From the NCBI RefSeq assembly GCF_000250675.2, contig NC_018681.1, positions 5,952,001 through 6,016,000 on the forward strand: 64,000 bases of DNA, read 5' to 3'. The notes under the pieces were generated by a model. That model searched no databases. It had not been told where the DNA came from and saw only the letters and a list, made by a program, of their open reading frames with translations. Source of the stretch: Nocardia brasiliensis ATCC 700358. Its GTDB lineage: Bacteria > Actinomycetota > Actinomycetes > Mycobacteriales > Mycobacteriaceae. Positions within the stretch are counted from its first letter, which is position 1. The number at the start of each line of letters is the position of its first letter. Shown piece after piece: positions 57,842-64,000 of this stretch. The position numbers and the translations under genes were made by a program.

Positions 57842-60406
57842 TCACCGGCTCGCGCTCGCCCGCGACAGGTTCCAGCCGTTCCACGGATCGGAATCCATTC
57901 GCTCGTGGATACTTTCGCGCACCTGCGTACGCATCGGCTCCGGCAGGCGATCGATGGCGGGCAAGCTGTCCGGCGACAGCACGGTCAAATAGCCGATGTC
58001 GAACGGCTTACCCTGCTGCCAGCGATCGATGTTCTGATCGGCGATCAACCGCTCCGGATTCACCACGGCCAGCGCCAGCAGGGTCGCCATCGCGGTACCG
58101 AGCACGGTGCGCACCAACCACATTCGGCGCAGGCTGAGCACGGCCGCGAGCACCAGCAGATAGACCAGACCCAGCCACAGCTCGCAGACCTCCACCAGCA
58201 GCCGGAGCACGGTGAACCCGTAGGCCTGCTGGTAGGTCCACATCCGGCCCAGCGCCGACGCGACGATGATCAACGAGAGCACGGCCACCGCACTGAGCAA
58301 GGCCCGCAACCACATCCGGTCACCCGCCGTCGCCTGGTCGGCCCACCGCAGCACCACCAGAAGCACCGCCAAGGTCAGGATGCTGACCACCGACAGCTGC
58401 CAGAATCCGGTCCGCGCGTACTCCGCGTAGGTCAGGCCGGCGGTGCGCTGGACGTAGTCGTCGCCGCCGAACAGCGCCACGAACTGCGCGATGACGAACA
58501 CCGTGAACAACGCCGTCAGTGCGCCCACCGGCAACACCCACTCGATCCGGCGCAGCTGCCGAACACGCAGTCCCCCAGCGCTTTCCGAGGCCGGCAGCAG
58601 CGGCGCGGCCAGCAGATACAGCGCACCGGCCGCGGCGAGACCCAGCACGGTGAACAGGAAGATCCACTGGAACGCGAGACCGCCGTCGACCCGCGGCGTC
58701 ACCGCGTCGAACAGGGCCGCGAACGTCGCGTCGGCCCCGCCGAGCAGCGGCACGAACACCCCCAGCAACACGAGCGTGACCACTGCCGACAGCGCGACGC
58801 CCCACTCCCGGCGCGCCGCCCCCGAGCGCGCCCGCTCGACCCCGGCGAACAGCCACTGCGCACCCGGCAAGACCGCGAGCGGCACCGCGAACACGTCGAC
58901 CCAAGCGCCGTTCGCCGACCGCCGCCCGACCACAGCCAGCGACGCCGCCACCCCCGCCCCCACCAGACAGCACACGAACAACCACCCGGCCGCCCGAAAT
59001 ATGCCCACCGCCGGCAACACCAAAACCATTGCCACCCAGTAAATCCGCGCCGCCTTGTCGCCAAACCGGAGCCCGGTGCCACCGACGGAGGCCGTCGATT
59101 CGGCCCCCGCCACCAATCCGTCGCCCGTTGCCGCGCCACCGATCACAGGGCGGACCCCGGATACCGAAACGTCCTCGGACACCAACCCGTCACCGGCCCC
59201 TCGGTCATCACTGGCCCTCAGGTCATCACCGAACCCTCGGTCGCCACCGGCCCCTCGGTCACCGCCGATCGCCCGGTCACCGCGGGCCGCAGGGACGTCG
59301 CCCTCCGCGGGATCGTTGCCAGTCACAGTGTCGCCACAGATCTCCGCAACGTCAGTGGTCGCGGGATGACTAGCAGCCGCAGGGTCGTCGCCGGACGCGA
59401 GAGCATCGCCGGACGCGGAGCCATCGCCGATCGCCGAGCAGCCACGGATCTCCGCAGCCTCACCGGTCACCGGATGATCCTCAGCCGCGGGCACATCACC
59501 GGACGCGCGGTCATCGCCAGACACGAGCGCATCACCAATCGCGGAGTCTTCGGCGGCCGCGACATGATCGCCAGACACAGTGGCGCCACGGATCTCGGCA
59601 TCGTCACCGCTCACAGGGTGATCCTCAGGCGGGGGCACATCGCGGGACGCGGAATCGTTGCCGATCGCGGAGTCTTTGCCGGTCACGGCGCGAACGCCGG
59701 ACGCGGGGGCGCCGCCAGGCGCGGGCCTGTCGCGGGACGCGGGGTTGTCGCCGGACGCGAGGGCACGAGCAGACGCGGGGGCATCGTGGGACGAAGCGCG
59801 ATCGCCGGGCATGGGCGCATCGTGGGACGCGGCGCGATCGCCCGACGCGGGCACATCGCCGGACGCGGGCACATCGTGGTGCGCGGGGGCATCTTGGGAT
59901 GCGGACACATCGCCGGACGGGGGCCCAGCGGCGGGAGCGGGCGTAGCGCGGGTCGCGGGGTTTCCCCAGATTGTCGCGTCGTTGCTGACCGTTGGCCCAG
60001 GGGCGGGTTGCGGCTCCGACGTCGAACCGTCCCCTCCGCGGTTCGATGTCACCGCCGCTCCCGCTGAACCCGGGACCTGCTCTGCGGCAGGCGGCTCGGG
60101 GGATCGGGCGAGGGTTTTGCGGGCGTTGCGGTCGACGGCGCAGATCGCGCCGACCGCGATGGCGGCGGCCAGGAACCAGCCGATGCCGGGGCGGTCCAGT
60201 GGGATCAGGACGGCGCCGGCGAGGCCGATCAGCAGTGTGACGGCCAGTGCGCCGGGTGGGTGGGTAACCCGTTGCCAGCGCGGGATTTTCGGTGGAATGC
60301 GCATCGGCTGCGAGGCAGGCCACGTCGCGGAGCGCTGCAGTTTGTGGTGGACCTGCTGCGTACCGGACAGCGTCGAAGGTATTGGTGTAGTGGCATTTTC
60401 GGGCAT
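57842..60406 (-). CDS. DUF4173-type polytopic membrane protein with hexapeptide repeat insert
   Basis: An 854-residue membrane protein. Two helices near residues 53-90 are followed by a 260-residue low-complexity domain of hexapeptide-like repeats (about 159-422, units such as D-V-P-A-S-G), then some ten transmembrane helices (about 440-790) matching DUF4173/DUF4153. AGGAGG upstream supports the ATG. Function unknown. The repeat domain, probably cytoplasmic, is coded by an 18-base periodic sequence and is an insertion relative to the usual family layout. Convergent with the MerR gene. Confidence 0.8.
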   Translation of the reverse strand: MPENATTPIPSTLSGTQQVHHKLQRSATWPASQPMRIPPKIPRWQRVTHPPGALAVTLLIGLAGAVLIPLDRPGIGWFLAAAIAVGAICAVDRNARKTLARSPEPPAAEQVPGSAGAAVTSNRGGDGSTSEPQPAPGPTVSNDATIWGNPATRATPAPAAGPPSGDVSASQDAPAHHDVPASGDVPASGDRAASHDAPMPGDRASSHDAPASARALASGDNPASRDRPAPGGAPASGVRAVTGKDSAIGNDSASRDVPPPEDHPVSGDDAEIRGATVSGDHVAAAEDSAIGDALVSGDDRASGDVPAAEDHPVTGEAAEIRGCSAIGDGSASGDALASGDDPAAASHPATTDVAEICGDTVTGNDPAEGDVPAARGDRAIGGDRGAGGDRGFGDDLRASDDRGAGDGLVSEDVSVSGVRPVIGGAATGDGLVAGAESTASVGGTGLRFGDKAARIYWVAMVLVLPAVGIFRAAGWLFVCCLVGAGVAASLAVVGRRSANGAWVDVFAVPLAVLPGAQWLFAGVERARSGAARREWGVALSAVVTLVLLGVFVPLLGGADATFAALFDAVTPRVDGGLAFQWIFLFTVLGLAAAGALYLLAAPLLPASESAGGLRVRQLRRIEWVLPVGALTALFTVFVIAQFVALFGGDDYVQRTAGLTYAEYARTGFWQLSVVSILTLAVLLVVLRWADQATAGDRMWLRALLSAVAVLSLIIVASALGRMWTYQQAYGFTVLRLLVEVCELWLGLVYLLVLAAVLSLRRMWLVRTVLGTAMATLLALAVVNPERLIADQNIDRWQQGKPFDIGYLTVLSPDSLPAIDRLPEPMRTQVRESIHERMDSDPWNGWNLSRASASR
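59140..59930. repeat. 18-bp tandem-like repeat region encoding hexapeptides
   Basis: A period of 18 bases is visible, for example GACGCGGGCACATCG at 59844-59858 and again at 59862-59876. On the coding (minus) strand the units give hexapeptides such as D-V-P-A-S-G, D-R-A-A-S-H and D-A-P-M-P-G. Copies are degenerate. The unit count cannot be given exactly without computation, but about 44 six-residue units would fill the region. Confidence 0.75.
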
Positions 60407-60477
60407 GACTACCCTCCTGAGGGTGTGCGGGATCGCCCCGGGACCTGATGGCGGTCTGGGGTGCGGTGGGAGAAGAA

Positions 60478-61545
60478 TCAGTCGGGCAGGACCACGCGGA
60501 TCCGGGAGCCGGGGTCGGTGACGGCGATGGTGCCGCCGTGCAGGTCCACCACCCAGCGGGAGATGGCCAGGCCGAGGCCGGTGCCGCCGCCGTCGGTGCG
60601 ACCACCGCGGGTGAACCGGTCGAAGACGCGCGCACGGTCGGCGCGCGGTATGCCCGGACCGTCGTCGGCGACCTCGATCACGAGTTCCCCGGGCAGTCGG
60701 CGCGCGGTGACGCGCACTTCACCGCCGGCCGGACCGTGCCGGGCGGCGTTGTCGAGCAGATTGAGCAACACCTGATGCAGCCGGGCCCGGTCCGCGAACA
60801 CCGTTGCGGCACTGGGCTGCACGTGACTGGTGAAGTACACACCGCGGCCCAGCGCGGCCGCCGCGACCTCGGCCTCGGCCACCACTTCGGCGAACAACGG
60901 TGCCACATCGAGCTTTTCGCGGTCCAACGGAAAGGCGCCCGCCTCGATGCTGGACAGGTCGAGCAGTTCGGACACCAGCCGGCTCAGTCGCTCGGTCTGG
61001 GCGAGCGCGGTGCGCAAGGTCTTCGGATCAGGTTCGGAGACACCGTCGACGAGGTTTTCCAGCACCGCGCTCAATGCGGTGATCGGCGTGCGCAATTCGT
61101 GTGAGACGTTCGCGATGAGATCGCGCCGCTGCTGGTCGGCGGCCGCGAGATCGGCGGCCATCTGATTGAACGCCTCGGCCAGCTGCCCGACCTCGTCGCG
61201 CGAACTCGCCCGCACCCGGCGGGTGTAATCGCCCTGCGCCATCCGCTTGGCCGCCGCGGTCATCTCCCGCAGCGGCCTGGTGATGCCGTGCGCGAGGAAC
61301 TGCGAGGTGGCCAGCGCGATCACCATCGCGGCGACCGTCGTCTTCGGCGGCAGCCAGCCGATCTTGAACCGGAAGAACCCGAACGCGATACCACCGGCGC
61401 ACAGCATGAGGATGGCCAGCTTCAGCTTGATCGAACGCACCGGATCCAACGGGCGCGGCAGCACGTCCGCCACCCAGTCCGAGGTGAGCCGCAGTCGCCG
61501 CGCGAGCACACCCCCCGACGCAGGATCGGCGGGGTCCGTGCTCAT
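60478..61545 (-). CDS. Two-component sensor histidine kinase
   Basis: A 355-residue kinase. Two hydrophobic helices (about 40-60 and 68-88) are separated by a very short loop, so there is little extracellular sensing domain. A HAMP domain follows (88-140), then the H-box NVSHELRTP with phospho-acceptor His149 and a GHKL ATPase with N-box LLNLLDNAARHG and G-box ADDGPGIP. ATGA overlap with the regulator gene shows they form one operon. Signal unknown. Confidence 0.92.
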   Translation of the reverse strand: MSTDPADPASGGVLARRLRLTSDWVADVLPRPLDPVRSIKLKLAILMLCAGGIAFGFFRFKIGWLPPKTTVAAMVIALATSQFLAHGITRPLREMTAAAKRMAQGDYTRRVRASSRDEVGQLAEAFNQMAADLAAADQQRRDLIANVSHELRTPITALSAVLENLVDGVSEPDPKTLRTALAQTERLSRLVSELLDLSSIEAGAFPLDREKLDVAPLFAEVVAEAEVAAAALGRGVYFTSHVQPSAATVFADRARLHQVLLNLLDNAARHGPAGGEVRVTARRLPGELVIEVADDGPGIPRADRARVFDRFTRGGRTDGGGTGLGLAISRWVVDLHGGTIAVTDPGSRIRVVLPD

Positions 61546-62243
61546 CGCGCCTCCAGGGCGTAGCCGACGCCGTGCACGGTCCGGATGAGGTCCGCGCCGA
61601 GCTTGCGCCGCAACGCCTTGATGTGACTGTCCACCGCGCGAGTTCCCGCGGCATCGGCCCAGTCCCACACTTCCTCGAGCAGCCGTTCGCGGGCCAGCAC
61701 CACGCGCGGGCGGCGCGCCAGCCGGGCCAGCAGATCGAATTCGAGTGGCGTGAGCTGGGCTTCGACTTCGGCCCGCCAGACTCGGCGCTGGTCGATATCG
61801 ATACGGAGGTCACCGACGGCGATCACCGTGCCGTCGCGATCGGCGGCCCGTTCCACCCGGCGCAGCAGCGCGTGCACCCGGGCGGTGAGCACCCGCAGCG
61901 AGAACGGTTTGGTCAGATAGTCGTCGGCGCCGACGCCGAGGCCGATCAGCTGGTCGGTCTCGTCGGTCCGCGCGGTCAACATCAGCACCGGCACCGGCCG
62001 CTCCGCCTGAATCCGGCGGCACACCTCGAGCCCGTCGAATCCGGGCAGCATCACGTCCAGCACGACGAGGTCGGGGGCCAGCGCCGCGGCCGCAGCGACC
62101 GCACCCGGGCCGTCGTGCGCCAGATCCACGGTGAATCCTTCGGCGCGCAACCGGGCTGCCACGGACTCCGCGATGGTGACCTCGTCATCGACCACCAGGA
62201 TCCGCCGCAGCACCTGTCCCCCACCCGGTCCGTTCTGCTCCAT
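61542..62243 (-). CDS. OmpR-family response regulator
   Basis: A 233-residue response regulator. The receiver (about 14-125) holds phospho-acceptor Asp63 in LVVLDVMLPGFDG, the acidic pair VVDD and the Lys in YLTKPF. The winged-helix DNA-binding domain (about 140-232) ends with the transactivation 'IRTVHGVGYAL' motif. Partner of the kinase downstream. The N-terminal ten residues may be part of a longer alternative start. Confidence 0.92.
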   Translation of the reverse strand: MEQNGPGGGQVLRRILVVDDEVTIAESVAARLRAEGFTVDLAHDGPGAVAAAAALAPDLVVLDVMLPGFDGLEVCRRIQAERPVPVLMLTARTDETDQLIGLGVGADDYLTKPFSLRVLTARVHALLRRVERAADRDGTVIAVGDLRIDIDQRRVWRAEVEAQLTPLEFDLLARLARRPRVVLARERLLEEVWDWADAAGTRAVDSHIKALRRKLGADLIRTVHGVGYALEAR

Positions 62244-62379
62244 GCTCGCAAACCCTAGCCACCGCCTGTGGAGAGCCGCCGCATCAAATGTGGAGATTCC
62301 GTGTGCGGCCGGGTGCGTGCCACGCCCGGATCGGATTCGGCACGACGCGCGAAGCCGGGTGGTGTTTTAGGCTGCGGAC

Positions 62380-62808
62380 ATGAATCCTCGCCTGCAATAC
62401 AGGGATTGGCCTGGTGAGGCCGAGGGCCGCCTGGAGTGGTTGCGGGCCGACCTTTCCGACGATATCCCGCTGGACTTCCGCGACGGAACGACGTTGAACG
62501 AATTGGAGGCGGAGGTGCTGCGCCGGTTCGGCGAGGTGGCCGCACTGGACGCACCGGAGGTCGGGCCGTTCGTCGCCGGCGTCGCGACCTACCTGGGCGA
62601 ACTGCTCATCCGGCGCACCGGTGCGCGCTGGAGCTGGCCGGTGCAACCGGCCGCCGGGGACCCGCCGACGCTGATGCTCACCGCCGATTTCGACTTCGAG
62701 GTCGTCTCGCCGTGGGACATCATCGCCGCGGCGGTACGGGACCGCACCGGCACCGCGTTCACCGCGTTCGTGCGCCGGTGGGATCCCGTCGAACAGGCCG
62801 CTGACTGA
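62380..62808 (+). CDS. Hypothetical protein
   Basis: A 142-residue soluble protein, Trp-rich with an acidic N-terminal half. No family was recognised. Its composition (conserved-looking 'PEVGPFVAGVATYLGELLIRR' helix, then a beta-rich C-terminus ending RRWDP) resembles small actinobacterial proteins of unknown role. It is convergent with the P-type ATPase gene, with seven bases between the stops. Confidence 0.6.
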   Translation: MNPRLQYRDWPGEAEGRLEWLRADLSDDIPLDFRDGTTLNELEAEVLRRFGEVAALDAPEVGPFVAGVATYLGELLIRRTGARWSWPVQPAAGDPPTLMLTADFDFEVVSPWDIIAAAVRDRTGTAFTAFVRRWDPVEQAAD

Positions 62809-62815
62809 ATCCGCG

Positions 62816-64000
62816 TTACTTCTGTGCGACCGGTCGCGGCTCGTGCTCGATGCCCTCGTGCTCCGCGCCGCGACGGAAGCGCAGCAGGCGCAGCGCGTTC
62901 GCGACGACCAGCAGGGTCGAGCCTTCGTGGATGAAGACCGCGGGGCCGATGGGCAGCCCGATGAGCGTCGCGGGCACCAGCGCGGCGACGATCAGCAAGG
63001 AGAACGCGAGGTTCTGCCGGATGATCCCGGCGGTCCGCCGGCTCAACGCCACCGCGAACGGCAACCTGCCGATATCGTCGACCATCAGTGCCACATCGGC
63101 GGTTTCCAGTGCCACCGCCGAGCCGCTCGCCCCCATCGCGATGCCGACCGAGGAGTTCACCATCGCGGGCGCGTCGTTGACGCCGTCGCCGACCATCGCC
63201 GTGCCGTTGCGGCCACCCAGCCGCGTGACCATGGTGACCTTGTCCTCGGGCAGCAACCCACCGTGCGCGGCGTCCAGACCCATGTCCGCGGCCACGGCGT
63301 CGGCGACGCGCTGGTTGTCCCCGGAGATCAAGACGATGTTGTCGATCCCGAGCTCCCGCAGCCGGGCCACCACGGGTGCCGCCTCCGCGCGCGGGCTGTC
63401 CATCACTCCGACGACACCCAGGTAGGCGCCCGCGTGCCGGACGATCATCGTGGTGCGGCCCTGATCGTGCAGGTCGTCCACGATCTCGACGAGCGCCGGG
63501 GGCAGACCCTCGGGATCGAGCTCGGTGAACATGGTGCGATTGCCGACCTCGGTGGCGCGACCGTCCACCAGTGCGGTCACACCCCGGCCGGTCACCGAAT
63601 TCACCTCCGACGCCGTGCGTTCCGCGCCGGCGGGCACCAGCAGCGCGAGGTCGCGGGTGATCGCCCCCGCCAGCGGGTGGTCGCTGTAGGACTCGACGGC
63701 GAACAGCGTGGTGATCAGCTCGTCGCGCACCTCGGCACGCACCGGCACGATATCGGTGACCCGGGGTTGGCCCCAGGTGAGCGTGCCGGTCTTGTCGAAC
63801 GCCATCGAGCGCACCCGGCCCAGCGTCTCGAGCGGGCCGCCGCCCTTGGCCAGCACGCCCGCCTGTGCGGCCCGCGCGATCCCGGCCAGCACCGCGCTCG
63901 GAGTCGCGATCGCCAGCGCACACGGGCTCGCCGCGACCAGCACCACCATCGCCCGGTAGAAACTGTCCGCAAACGGCTCCGCGTTCACGAATACGCCGAA
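62816..64000 (-). CDS. Heavy-metal P1B-type ATPase (C-terminal part, cut by window edge)
   Basis: The visible 394 residues hold the transmembrane metal motif SPC (AASPCALAIATPSA), the phosphorylation motif DKTGT, the nucleotide-binding GDGVND hinge and the C-terminal HEGSTLLVVANALRLL. SPC together with the HEG-x-T motif is typical of the P1B-4 (CtpD/CzcP) subgroup that exports cobalt, iron or nickel; copper and zinc pumps have CPC. The N-terminus lies beyond the window. An expected role is metal efflux at the membrane. Confidence 0.88.
   Translation of the reverse strand, partial: FGVFVNAEPFADSFYRAMVVLVAASPCALAIATPSAVLAGIARAAQAGVLAKGGGPLETLGRVRSMAFDKTGTLTWGQPRVTDIVPVRAEVRDELITTLFAVESYSDHPLAGAITRDLALLVPAGAERTASEVNSVTGRGVTALVDGRATEVGNRTMFTELDPEGLPPALVEIVDDLHDQGRTTMIVRHAGAYLGVVGVMDSPRAEAAPVVARLRELGIDNIVLISGDNQRVADAVAADMGLDAAHGGLLPEDKVTMVTRLGGRNGTAMVGDGVNDAPAMVNSSVGIAMGASGSAVALETADVALMVDDIGRLPFAVALSRRTAGIIRQNLAFSLLIVAALVPATLIGLPIGPAVFIHEGSTLLVVANALRLLRFRRGAEHEGIEHEPRPVAQK

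Noticed and set aside
57905..60067. A 720-codon plus-strand frame opposite the DUF4173 gene
   Set aside because: It is repetitive because it mirrors the 18-bp repeat and the GC-rich membrane gene; no ribosome site or family.

Overview
The window is high-GC actinobacterial DNA (about 70% G+C, many GTG starts, short overlaps of the ATGA/GTGA type). The gene set points to Mycobacteriales and most likely a Nocardia-like organism: a GabD2-type dehydrogenase, a complete conservon (cvnABCD), a SigK/RskA/fasciclin locus, a WS/DGAT acyltransferase and a very large single-chain acyl-CoA carboxylase. This assignment is inferred from gene content. No tRNA, rRNA, CRISPR array, prophage or insertion sequence was seen.

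Region 1 (1-12.4 kb) is ordinary chromosomal content: the start of a succinate-semialdehyde dehydrogenase gene, the conservon, a fructosamine kinase coupled to an MmyB-like XRE regulator with a perfect palindrome upstream, a secreted protein, an SseB-like protein, a DUF218 protein, a PucR/CdaR regulator, a TetR regulator and an ABC1/UbiB-like kinase.

Region 2 (12.4-40.7 kb) is the main discovery: a biosynthetic cluster built around a highly reducing type II (dissociated) polyketide or fatty-acid system. The core is 21 co-directional, mostly overlapping genes (16308-37551). It has two catalytically complete ketosynthases, two ketosynthase-like chain-length factors that have lost the active cysteine (Cys to Gly and Cys to Ser), two paralogous hot-dog dehydratases of which one has lost its catalytic His, two ketoreductases, a FabL-type enoyl reductase (Tyr-X6-Lys), an acyl carrier protein fused to a zinc ribbon, and its own AcpS. 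Tailoring genes are an AfsA-type protein, a phytoene-desaturase/PPOX-like flavoprotein, a PHBH-type monooxygenase, an SRPBCC protein, two methyltransferases, a B12-binding radical SAM enzyme and a class III aminotransferase; a MacB-like ABC exporter follows. Divergent and flanking genes add a malonyltransferase, a WS/DGAT acyltransferase, a second monooxygenase, a second ACP, an atypical LuxR regulator whose receiver lacks the phospho-acceptor Asp, and a tandem aminotransferase with a decayed N-terminal half. There is no aromatase/cyclase, modular PKS, NRPS or thioesterase. The inferred product is a partly unsaturated, methylated and possibly nitrogen-bearing chain related to aryl-polyene or ishigamide-type logic. 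The exact product cannot be read from sequence.

Region 3 (40.9-64 kb) returns to chromosomal functions: a fasciclin-SigK-RskA-molybdoenzyme operon with a SigK-like promoter, a 1827-residue single-chain acyl-CoA carboxylase followed by a perfect 19-bp stem-loop terminator, an AfsR/SARP-like regulator, an SGNH hydrolase, an ABA4-like membrane protein with a partner that appears to be under MerR control, a DUF4173 membrane protein with an 18-bp/hexapeptide repeat region, an OmpR-type two-component system, and the C-terminal part of a metal-transporting P-type ATPase.
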